Below are positions 1 to 6,151 of a stretch of DNA of 6,240 bases, piece after piece. Within the stretch, counting starts at the first letter, position 1; each line of letters begins with the position of its first letter. The stretch comes from Bryobacterales bacterium. GTDB taxonomy: Bacteria > Acidobacteriota > Terriglobia > Bryobacterales > Bryobacteraceae. The stretch lies in assembly GCA_025456495.1 (NCBI GenBank), contig JALOKO010000246.1, positions 1 to 6,240 on the forward strand. Reading direction: 5' to 3'. The position numbers and the translations under genes are program-made. The notes below the pieces were generated by a model that worked only from the letters and a program-made list of their open reading frames with translations, made no database searches and was not told the origin of the DNA.

Positions 1-1
1 A

Positions 2-1786
2 GAGAAGGGCGAGCCCCCCGTAGGTCGCGTCATTGAGATTCTGGGCAAGCCTGGTGATTTCGGAGTGGATGTCGAAATCATCATCCGCAAGCATCATCTG
101 CGCCACCTCTTTCCCCGCGCCGTCCTGGCCGAAGCACAGGCCATCCCCGCCGCCATCCCTGAAGACGAGATCCTCCGCCGCGAAGATTTCCGCGCCCTTC
201 CCATCGTCACCATCGACGGCGAGACCGCTCGCGACTTCGATGACGCCGTCCTCGTGGAAAAGCTCGATAGCGGCAATTGGCAGTTGCAGGTTCACATCGC
301 AGACGTCAGCCACTACGTCCGGCCGGACATGGCCATTGATCACGAAGCCATGCTCCGCGGTACCAGCGTCTATTTCCCTGACCGCGCGGTGCCCATGCTG
401 CCCGGCGAACTCTCCACCAACCTCTGCTCACTGCGTCCCCACGAGGACCGTCTGGTCCTCTCGGCCATCCTCGAAATCGATCACGCAGGCGACGTCATCC
501 ACCAGCGCTTCGCCGAAGGCGTCATCCGCAGCGCCGAACGCATGACCTACACCAATGTCCAGAAGATCCTCGACGGCGACCCTGAACAGTGTTCTCGCTA
601 CGCCCACCTCGCCCCCCGCTTTCAGCAAATGGAAGAGCTCGCCCTGATCCTCAATCGCAAGCGCGTCCGCCGTGGCTCCATTGACTTCGACCTGCCCGAA
701 GCCCAGTTCACCTTCGATGACTTGGGACAAATGACTGGCATTGAGCGCACCCCGCGACAGATGGCCAACCGCATCATTGAGGAATTCATGTTGGCCGCCA
801 ACGAAGCCGTTGCCAGCGCGCTGGAAACCCATGGCATGGCCAGCATCTACCGCATCCACGAAAAGCCTGACCCCAAGCGCGTGGCCGAATTCGCTGAGCT
901 GGCCGAAAGCTTTGGGCTCCGCTTCGGCGCGGGCGCCATGGCGGCAAAAACCTTCGCCCGCTACGAACGCAAACGCGATGGCCGCAAGGTGCGCAAGGAA
1001 ATCACCGTCTACGAAGGCGCTGACCATGTCACCAGTCAGGCCTATCAGAAGCTCATCGCCCAAATCGAAGGCCGCCCCGAGGAGCGTGTTCTCAGCTACC
1101 AGCTTCTGCGATCCTTGCGTCAGGCCCGCTACGCCGCTGAGAACGTCGGCCACTTTGCCCTCGCCGCCAGGAGCTACACCCACTTCACTTCACCCATCCG
1201 CCGCTACCCGGATTTGCAGGTCCACCGCATTCTGCGCGCCTGGTTGCGCGATGGCCAACCTGCCTCGCTTGCCGCTGACGGCATCACCCCCCGTCCCGAT
1301 ACCCAGCGTATGGAAACCCTACGCGTGCTGGCCGATGATTGCAGCTTCACCGAACGTCAGGCCGCCGAAGCGGAGCGCGACTTGATGGAGTGGAAAAAGG
1401 TGAAGTTCATGGCCGAAAAGCTCGGCGACGAGTTCCCCGCCTTGATCGTCAGCACCACCCGCTTCGGCGTATTCGTCGAACTGGAATCCCTGTTCATCGA
1501 AGGATTGGTTCCCTTGGCCGCCCTGGGGGCTGACCGCTTCCATTACGAGGAATCCACCCGGCGTGTCGTCGGACAGCGCACAGGCATGGTCTTCAAGGTG
1601 GGAGACTCCGTCACCGTCCGCCTTGACCGCGTGGACGAAATCGAAAAGACCCTCAGCTTCTCGCTGTCTGGCGCCGCGGGACAAGCACCCCGCACCGGCG
1701 GTAAGCGCCTCATTGCCTCCAAAGCAGACCCCACGCGTCCGAAGTCCGGCAAGCCCAAAACAGGGCGTCGTCGCGGCAGGCGTTAG
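2..1786 (+). CDS. rnr: RNase R-type 3'-5' exoribonuclease (RNB/S1 family), 5' end outside window
   Basis: This is a processive 3'-5' exoribonuclease that degrades structured RNA in the cytoplasm, hydrolysing one nucleotide at a time with Mg2+. The reading frame is open from base 2, before the first possible start (GTG at 65), and those codons continue a cold-shock/OB fold ('VGRVIEILGKPGDF'), so the gene begins upstream. About 594 residues are present; family members are usually 700-800, so mainly the N-terminal RNA-binding part is missing. The RNB catalytic quartet lies in 'DGETARDFDDAV', with Asp codons at 215, 233, 239 and 242, matching the spacing of E. coli RNase II D201/D207/D209/D210. 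Other signatures are 'HIADVSHYV', 'RGTSVYFPDRAVPMLPGEL' and 'THFTSPIRRYPDL' (1178-1216). A C-terminal S1 domain covers about 1418-1668, followed by a Lys/Arg-rich tail. A basic insertion (about 959-1045) precedes 'GRPEERVLSYQLLRSL'. RNase R is preferred over RNase II because of the S1-plus-basic-tail ending. All catalytic residues visible are intact. Confidence 0.95.
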   Translation, partial: EKGEPPVGRVIEILGKPGDFGVDVEIIIRKHHLRHLFPRAVLAEAQAIPAAIPEDEILRREDFRALPIVTIDGETARDFDDAVLVEKLDSGNWQLQVHIADVSHYVRPDMAIDHEAMLRGTSVYFPDRAVPMLPGELSTNLCSLRPHEDRLVLSAILEIDHAGDVIHQRFAEGVIRSAERMTYTNVQKILDGDPEQCSRYAHLAPRFQQMEELALILNRKRVRRGSIDFDLPEAQFTFDDLGQMTGIERTPRQMANRIIEEFMLAANEAVASALETHGMASIYRIHEKPDPKRVAEFAELAESFGLRFGAGAMAAKTFARYERKRDGRKVRKEITVYEGADHVTSQAYQKLIAQIEGRPEERVLSYQLLRSLRQARYAAENVGHFALAARSYTHFTSPIRRYPDLQVHRILRAWLRDGQPASLAADGITPRPDTQRMETLRVLADDCSFTERQAAEAERDLMEWKKVKFMAEKLGDEFPALIVSTTRFGVFVELESLFIEGLVPLAALGADRFHYEESTRRVVGQRTGMVFKVGDSVTVRLDRVDEIEKTLSFSLSGAAGQAPRTGGKRLIASKADPTRPKSGKPKTGRRRGRR

Positions 1787-1821
1787 CCCTTTCCCAGCGT
1801 CCGCAGCCACAGGTCATCCGC

Positions 1822-2511
1822 ATGCACACTGAATCCGAATCCCTTCTCACTCGTCGCGGTTTGCTCTCGGCCCTGCTGCCCGCCGCATGCTGCGTTTGCC
1901 AAACGGCGGCCGGCCAGTCCGCTGTCGAACGCTGGGATTCCGTCTATCGCCAGCGCCATCCCCGCTTGCCCGTTCAGCCCAGTCAATTCCTGGTCCAGTC
2001 CATTGACGGCATCAAGCCGGGCCTCGCTCTGGATGTCGGGATGGGGCAGGGTCGCAATGCGCTCTACCTCGCCCGCGCTGGATGGACGGTGGTCGGCATC
2101 GATATCTCAGCAGAGGCCGTCCGTCAGGTGAACGATAGGGCGCAACGGGAACGGCTCTCCGTGCGCGCGCTCCAGCAGTCCTTGCAGGACTATGCGCTCC
2201 CCGCCGCCTCGTTTGACCTCATCCTGCTCATGTACTTGCACAACCTGCAGCGGGCAGACACCCAGCGCCTGCAGCGCGCATTGCGTCCGGGCGGCCGTGT
2301 ACTGCTGGAGGCCTACCACGTAGACGTGGCCCACGCCGATATCAGCGCCATCACGGGCGTGCCCCGCGGCTATAGCGAGCAGGAAATCAAGGCGCTCTTC
2401 GACGGCCTCACCGTCCAGGTTTGCCAGCGTGTCGACGCCCGGTCTGACTGGTCAAACGGCCCCCAGGGAACCGCGCCCCTGCTCCGCTTCACTGCCGCTC
2501 GGCCACGTTAG
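1822..2511 (+). CDS. Class I SAM-dependent methyltransferase with Tat-like N-terminal leader
   Basis: The 229-residue product has a Rossmann-fold methyltransferase core. Motif I is 'ALDVGMGQGRN' (69-79), the acidic residue closing strand 2 is D94 in 'VVGIDIS', the motif IV region is 'FDLILLMYLH' (131-140), and the post-motif is 'LRPGGRVLLEAY' (154-165). The 'G.GRNALYLA..GW.V.GID.S' pattern resembles TehB-like or generic methyltransferases, so the substrate cannot be assigned. Unusually, residues 8-26 read as a twin-arginine leader (R11-R12-G-L-L, then a hydrophobic Ala/Leu stretch with three Cys, C23, C24 and C26), with a plausible AxG-type cleavage region near 29-32. ATG at 1822 is the only good start: no in-frame ATG or GTG occurs before the catalytic core, only a TTG at 1861 within the leader. 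The ribosome site is poor (CAGG at 1810-1813). The gene follows the RNase R gene after 35 nt and may be read through from it, but no functional link is evident. Confidence 0.88.
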   Translation: MHTESESLLTRRGLLSALLPAACCVCQTAAGQSAVERWDSVYRQRHPRLPVQPSQFLVQSIDGIKPGLALDVGMGQGRNALYLARAGWTVVGIDISAEAVRQVNDRAQRERLSVRALQQSLQDYALPAASFDLILLMYLHNLQRADTQRLQRALRPGGRVLLEAYHVDVAHADISAITGVPRGYSEQEIKALFDGLTVQVCQRVDARSDWSNGPQGTAPLLRFTAARPR

Positions 2512-2589
2512 CCAAGCCGCCCCACTCACCCGCTAGCCCGCCACGCGGTCATTCAGGGCTGCCGCCTTCATCGGGCTGTCTTCATGGGG
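2512..2589. other. Convergent intergenic gap with imperfect tandem GGGCT repeat
   Basis: This 78-nt gap separates the 3' ends of the methyltransferase (+) and the adaptor (-) genes. GGGCTGCCGCCTTCATC (2556-2572) is followed directly by a shorter copy, GGGCTGTCTTCATG (2573-2586). A third GGGCT (2587-2591) runs into the adaptor's stop codon. A possible stem pairs AGCCC (2535-2539) with GGGCT (2556-2560), but the loop is 16 nt and no T run follows on either strand, so I do not call a terminator. Confidence 0.4.
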
Positions 2590-3612
2590 CTACCTCCGTC
2601 CCAGCCCCGCAATCTCCTCCCCGGTTGCGTCAATTTCCACCTGCACTTCACTCCCCGGCGGAACCCGGTTGGCTTCGTCCAGAAACTCCACCAGCACTTC
2701 CGCCCCCCGGAAGCCGCTCACCGTGCCTGGAACCTCACGCACGTCACTCAGCGTTTGCGGTCGCACCACCGCCACCTGTCCCTTGCGAATCCTCCGCATC
2801 TGCGCCTCATTGGGAGTCACCACCGCAAAGCGCACCGCATCCACTGGCGCGATCTCCATCAACGGCTCCCCGTTCGGACCCACATCCGTCCCCTCAACCG
2901 CGCGGATCTCGGTCACGACGCCTTCCACAGGCGCGAACACCTCTCCCAACCCCACATCTCCCTTGGCCGCTTCCCATTCCGCCAGCTTGTCTCCCAGCCG
3001 ATTCCGGTCCAGTGTCAAGCTCTGCTGCAACGCCCCCTGTTGCGTCTCAGCCGTACGCAGCACTTCCTCCAGCGCGCGATGCTGACGCTCCGCCGCATCA
3101 CGGGCTACCTGCGCCTCCTCAAACTTCACCCGCGCCGTCGCGCCTTGTTCGTGCAGCAGTCGTTGCCGCTCCGCCTCCTGTTGCACCAGGCGCAGTTGGC
3201 TGGCTGAACGCTCCACCTCGCTGCGTTGTCGGGTTACTTCCAGGGCGGCTCGCGCCAGTTCCTTCGTTGCTTCTTCCACGCGCACTGTCAGCGCGGAATG
3301 TTCCCCGGCCAGTCGCTGCTCAATCGCCTCGAAGGCCACATTGCGCACAATCGCCAGCAGGTCGCCTTCCTTCACCCGGTCGCCCTTGCGCACGTGCAGG
3401 CTTTGCAGCGTGCCGCTGGTATCAGGAAGCACGTCCACGGTGCTCGCCGTGCGCACCACGCCCTTCAACTGGATGTGCCCGCTTTCCTCCGCTGTCGGCG
3501 GTTGCGCCTGGCTCTCCGGGGCCGCTTTGTCGCTGGCGCGCTGCTGTCCCATCCAATAGGCGCCCGCCCCTACCGCCAGCAGCAGCCCCAACCATGCCAG
3601 ATTTCGGCGCAT
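2590..3612 (-). CDS. HlyD/RND-type periplasmic adaptor (membrane fusion protein)
   Basis: This 340-residue protein is built like the periplasmic adaptor of a tripartite efflux pump or ABC exporter, which bridges an inner-membrane transporter to an outer-membrane channel. A short positively charged N-terminus precedes a single hydrophobic segment (about 5-21) that should anchor it in the inner membrane or act as an uncleaved signal. The first lipoyl half-motif is around 57-90 ('GTLQSLHVRKGDRVKEGDLL'). A long Glu/Gln/Arg/Ala-rich helical hairpin, probably coiled coil, spans about 94-215. The second lipoyl half follows ('VFAPVEGVVTEIRAVEGTDV', about 225-244), then a beta-barrel region (about 258-328). 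I chose ATG at 3612 over the in-frame GTG two codons upstream because GGAAGG (3624-3619) sits 6 nt before the ATG but abuts the GTG. No transporter or outer-membrane channel gene is adjacent: the downstream neighbour converges and the upstream one diverges. The substrate is unknown. Confidence 0.88.
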   Translation of the reverse strand: MRRNLAWLGLLLAVGAGAYWMGQQRASDKAAPESQAQPPTAEESGHIQLKGVVRTASTVDVLPDTSGTLQSLHVRKGDRVKEGDLLAIVRNVAFEAIEQRLAGEHSALTVRVEEATKELARAALEVTRQRSEVERSASQLRLVQQEAERQRLLHEQGATARVKFEEAQVARDAAERQHRALEEVLRTAETQQGALQQSLTLDRNRLGDKLAEWEAAKGDVGLGEVFAPVEGVVTEIRAVEGTDVGPNGEPLMEIAPVDAVRFAVVTPNEAQMRRIRKGQVAVVRPQTLSDVREVPGTVSGFRGAEVLVEFLDEANRVPPGSEVQVEIDATGEEIAGLGRR

Positions 3613-3624
3613 TGCCACCCTTCC
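3613..3624 (-). promoter_or_regulatory. Ribosome binding site deciding the start of the adaptor gene
   Basis: Read on the - strand, GGAAGG (3624-3619) is followed by six bases and then ATG at 3612. The alternative GTG at 3618-3616 would begin immediately after this motif with no spacing, so the ATG is the better start. This is the clearest Shine-Dalgarno-like sequence in the window. Confidence 0.6.
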
Positions 3625-3736
3625 GTCGACCTTGTCTCAGGCCTTTGTTCACTGCAAGTTCCTGCTGCCATGCACTCTGTTCTTGCCATTCCGGCGATTG
3701 CGGGTTACCGTTGAAAGTTGCGATAGGTTCCCGGCC
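3619..3736. promoter_or_regulatory. Divergent intergenic region, probable promoters for both flanking genes
   Basis: This is the only head-to-head gene spacer in the window, so promoters for the adaptor (-) and the zinc-ribbon gene (+) should lie here or just inside the genes. On the + strand TTGCCA (3683-3688) and TACCGT (3706-3711) are separated by 17 nt. The first matches the sigma-70 -35 consensus at 5 of 6 positions, but the second matches -10 at only 3 of 6. A weak AGG (3725-3727) lies 9 nt before the ATG at 3737. I saw no convincing -35/-10 pair for the - strand gene and no clear palindromic operator. The function is inferred from gene layout rather than strong motifs. Confidence 0.35.
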
Positions 3737-4042
3737 ATGACTCACCGATTGGGCGATATCATTGACGACTTCTGCGTCAAGTGCAAACGGCTCACAAATC
3801 ATCATATCGTTTCCTTGCTGGAGGAGAACCCGGCGAAGGTCAGATGTTGCTCCTGTTACCACGACCACGACTTCCGCTTTGAACAGCCTGAGCCCAAGAA
3901 GCCCTCCAAGAAGCAACTGGAAGAAGAGAACGCCAAGGCCAAGCTCCAGACCACCGAAGGCGATGCGGCCGTGGACGCCGACGAGGAGGAAGACGAGGAC
4001 GAAGACGACACGGATTTCGCCGATGTCGATGACGACGACTAG
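3737..4042 (+). CDS. Small zinc-ribbon-like protein with poly-acidic C-terminal tail
   Basis: This 101-residue protein has two CxxC knuckles, C13-V-K-C16 and C37-C-S-C40, separated by 20 residues, as in a zinc ribbon. C38 is an additional Cys, and a His-rich stretch (H42, H44) follows the second knuckle. Residues about 49-70 are rich in Lys, Glu and Pro. The last 28 residues (74-101) contain 19 Asp or Glu, ending in four Asp before the stop. No transmembrane segment or signal is visible, so it is probably cytoplasmic. ATG at 3737 is chosen over the in-frame TTG at 3632, because translating the extra 35 codons adds an unrelated hydrophobic stretch and would overlap the divergent spacer. The nucleotidyltransferase gene starts 43 nt downstream on the same strand, so the two may be co-transcribed. 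I recall similar short conserved proteins from acidobacteria, but no function is known to me. Nucleic-acid or protein binding by the ribbon is an inference. Confidence 0.78.
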   Translation: MTHRLGDIIDDFCVKCKRLTNHHIVSLLEENPAKVRCCSCYHDHDFRFEQPEPKKPSKKQLEEENAKAKLQTTEGDAAVDADEEEDEDEDDTDFADVDDDD

Positions 4043-4085
4043 TCTGGCTTTCCGCCCACCGCGCTTCCCCGGCTAACCTCCCGTT

Positions 4086-5426
4086 ATGGCCGCAATCGCC
4101 AATGCCTCTTCGGCTGCTTCCGCACGGCTTGCCGTCGATGCCATTCGCACCCTTCAGGCTCACGGCCATCTGGCCTACCTGGTGGGCGGCTGTGTCCGCG
4201 ATCAGTTGCTTGGCCGCACCCCGGACGACTTCGACATTGCCACCAGCGCGCATCCACCCCACATCCAGGCCCTCTTTCCGGATGCGCACCCCGTCGGCGC
4301 CAGCTTCGGCGTCATGTTGCTCCGCCGCCACGATGCCGAAGTCCAGATGGCCACCTTCCGCAGCGAAGGCGCCTATCAGGATGGCCGCCACCCCACCCGG
4401 TTGGAGTTCGTTCACCATCCCTCCCTCGACGCTCTCCGTCGCGACTTCACCATCAACGCCCTGTTCCAGGATCCCATCAGCGGAGAACTGCTGGACTTCC
4501 ACGGCGGTCGCCAGGACCTTCAGGATGGCCTCCTCCGTGCCGTTGGCCAACCCGCCCGCCGCTTCGCCGAAGATCATCTGCGCATGCTCCGCGCCGTCCG
4601 TTTCGCCGCCCGTCTCGGTTTCGCCATCCACGCCGAAACAGCCAACGCCATCCGCGCGCAGGCCGCCAGCATCCAGCACATTTCCCAGGAACGGATCCGC
4701 GACGAACTCGTCCGCATCCTCACGGAGGGTCACCCCCGGCGCGGCTTTGAGTTGCTGGATGAACTCTCCCTGCTTGCTCAAATCCTGCCAGAGGCAAAGG
4801 CCATGCAGGGCGTCCAGCAGCCCCCCGAATTCCACCCTGAAGGCGATGTCTGGACACACACCATGCTCATGCTGGATGCCCTCCAGCAGCCTTCCTTAAC
4901 CGTTGCCCTGGGCGTACTCTTCCACGACATCGGCAAGCCGGAAACCCAAACCATCACTGACCGGATTCGTTTCCACGGGCACGTCGAAGCCGGTGAGCGC
5001 ATCGCCCACGCTGTCATGGCGCGCCTGCGCTTCTCCCAGGACCAAATCGAACAAGTAGTCGCCCTGGTCGCCAACCACATGAAGTTCATGCACCTGCGCG
5101 AGATGCGCCAAAGCACGCGCAAGCGCTTCCTGCGGCTGCCTGCCTTTGAGGAGCACATGGAACTGCACCGTGTCGATTGCCTCTCCAGCCATCGCAAGCT
5201 GGGCAACTATCAGTACGCCCGCGAACTACTGGAAACCCTGTCCACGCAGGAACTGCGGCCCCAACCCCTGCTGAATGGCGGTGATCTCATCGCCCTGGGC
5301 TACCAGCCTGGCCCGCGCTTCGGCGAAATCCTGCACGCAATGGAAGACCAGCAGTTGGAAGGTCGCCTGCTCACCCGCGAAGACGCACTCACCTGGCTGC
5401 GGGAAACCTATCCCGTGCAGGCTTAG
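4086..5426 (+). CDS. cca: CCA-adding / poly(A) polymerase-family nucleotidyltransferase with HD domain
   Basis: This 446-residue class II nucleotidyltransferase probably adds or repairs the 3'-CCA end of tRNA in the cytoplasm, using CTP and ATP. The N-terminal catalytic domain has 'LVGGCVRD' (32-39), the metal-binding pair D48/D50 in 'DDFDIAT', and a third carboxylate E85 in 'EVQMATFR'. It also has 'RRDFTINAL' (118-126) and the base-selecting helix 'EDHLRMLRAVRFAARL' (162-177). An HD phosphohydrolase-like domain follows: 'HPEGDVWTHTMLMLDAL' (250-266), 'LFHDIGKPET' (278-287) and 'FHGHVEAG' (296-303). HD-containing members can carry 2',3'-cyclic phosphodiesterase or phosphatase activity for tRNA end repair. 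Sequence alone does not settle whether this is a full CCA enzyme, an A-adding or CC-adding enzyme of a split system, or a poly(A) polymerase; CCA is favoured by size and HD fusion. ATG at 4086 places the GG.VRD motif at the usual distance, but no strong Shine-Dalgarno is seen. The stop codon overlaps that of the convergent gene. Confidence 0.92.
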   Translation: MAAIANASSAASARLAVDAIRTLQAHGHLAYLVGGCVRDQLLGRTPDDFDIATSAHPPHIQALFPDAHPVGASFGVMLLRRHDAEVQMATFRSEGAYQDGRHPTRLEFVHHPSLDALRRDFTINALFQDPISGELLDFHGGRQDLQDGLLRAVGQPARRFAEDHLRMLRAVRFAARLGFAIHAETANAIRAQAASIQHISQERIRDELVRILTEGHPRRGFELLDELSLLAQILPEAKAMQGVQQPPEFHPEGDVWTHTMLMLDALQQPSLTVALGVLFHDIGKPETQTITDRIRFHGHVEAGERIAHAVMARLRFSQDQIEQVVALVANHMKFMHLREMRQSTRKRFLRLPAFEEHMELHRVDCLSSHRKLGNYQYARELLETLSTQELRPQPLLNGGDLIALGYQPGPRFGEILHAMEDQQLEGRLLTREDALTWLRETYPVQA

Positions 5427-6103
5427 CGGCCATCCGCAGCGCGCTCCACGGCATACGCCACCGTGGCCATCTCAAACAGCAGCCGGCTCACTGCCTGCAT
5501 GTCCATCAGGCTGTTTGGATTCTCATGCAGCAGCACGACGCGCGCATGCCGCAGCACATCCGGGTGGAGTTCCGTCGATGGAACCGCGGCCCGGTCTACC
5601 AGGTGCAGATGCCGGGCCAACGGAACCCCTCCTGCGCCCCGTCCATCCACGCCCGCTTGCGCGAATTGCAGCAGGGCCTGCTGCACCGCGGATGGTACGC
5701 GCTCCACGCCATCGCCGGTATAGCCACTGGGATAGTCCCTTGGCCGCGGAGACCCATAGGGACAATGTACGCTCACCCCCAGCGAAGTCCTTACCGTCAC
5801 CTCCATCACCAGATGCAAGCGCAGCGAGGCGCTCCACCGGGGACCGTTCCCTCCAGCCAACCCCACCTGCTTCAGCCGGGCAAACACTCGCACCGCCGCC
5901 CTCCGCCCCTGCGCCGTTCCCTGGTACCAAACCACCTGCCCCATCGCTCCACGCGCCGCCGGTGTCCATCGCAGGGCAGTTGCGATCTTGCCTGCCGCCT
6001 CCATATGCCGCAAGCTGCGCACCACGGTGTAGATCATCCCGCTCACCGATAGCAGCACAAGCAGGATGCCGAAACCGAAGATTAGCCAAACCGAAACGCC
6101 CAC
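5423..6103 (-). CDS. Single-pass membrane protein of unknown function
   Basis: I do not recognise this 226-residue protein. An N-terminal hydrophobic helix (about residues 5-28, 'VWLIFGFGILLVLLSVSGMI') begins four residues from the start, with Arg and His just after it (R29, R32, H33), suggesting an N-out/C-in signal anchor. The remainder is soluble: alternating hydrophobic residues suggest beta structure at about 54-76 and 90-113. A Gly/Pro/Tyr-rich loop occupies about 113-131, and a more helical end runs about 199-221. No catalytic motif or metal-binding cluster is visible; there is a single Cys (C114). The start is GTG at 6103: an in-frame TGA at 6154-6152 blocks extension, no ATG, GTG or TTG lies between, and GGTGG (6115-6111) sits 7 nt upstream. 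A later ATG (residue 23) would remove most of the membrane helix. The gene follows another - strand gene by 48 nt, so they may form an operon. Third positions are often G, as in the adaptor gene, supporting real coding. Confidence 0.7.
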   Translation of the reverse strand: MGVSVWLIFGFGILLVLLSVSGMIYTVVRSLRHMEAAGKIATALRWTPAARGAMGQVVWYQGTAQGRRAAVRVFARLKQVGLAGGNGPRWSASLRLHLVMEVTVRTSLGVSVHCPYGSPRPRDYPSGYTGDGVERVPSAVQQALLQFAQAGVDGRGAGGVPLARHLHLVDRAAVPSTELHPDVLRHARVVLLHENPNSLMDMQAVSRLLFEMATVAYAVERAADGR

Positions 6104-6151
6104 AGTGCCCCCACCTTCACCAGGAAGCCCGCAAATACCGGCCTCGCCGGA

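Noticed and set aside
428..1183. A 251-codon open frame on the - strand inside the RNase R gene
   Set aside because: The opposite strand encodes intact RNB-domain motifs throughout, and the antisense translation has no family resemblance.
1681..1786. The Lys/Arg-rich end of RNase R as a possible frameshift or read-through artefact
   Set aside because: Basic low-complexity C-termini after the S1 domain are normal for RNase R, and the frame is continuous to the stop.
2535..2560. Possible transcription terminator hairpin AGCCC...GGGCT in the convergent gap
   Set aside because: Only five perfect pairs, a 16-nt loop, and no T tract in either direction.
3632..3736. A 35-codon upstream extension of the zinc-ribbon protein from TTG at 3632
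   Set aside because: The extra segment lies in the divergent promoter region, uses a rarer start, and adds unrelated residues before a natural ATG near the conserved 'DIIDDFC' beginning.
2625..3740. A 371-codon open frame on the + strand, opposite the adaptor gene
   Set aside because: Its translation is a low-complexity Pro/Ser/Ala/Arg-rich sequence with no motif, and it lies antisense to a gene with a full adaptor architecture. It is the usual stop-poor shadow of a GC-rich gene.
3840..4859. A 339-codon open frame on the - strand, opposite the zinc-ribbon and CCA genes
   Set aside because: It crosses two well-supported genes and the gap between them, shows no recognisable motif, and has a Gly/Ala/Val/Glu-rich composition typical of reverse-complement reading.
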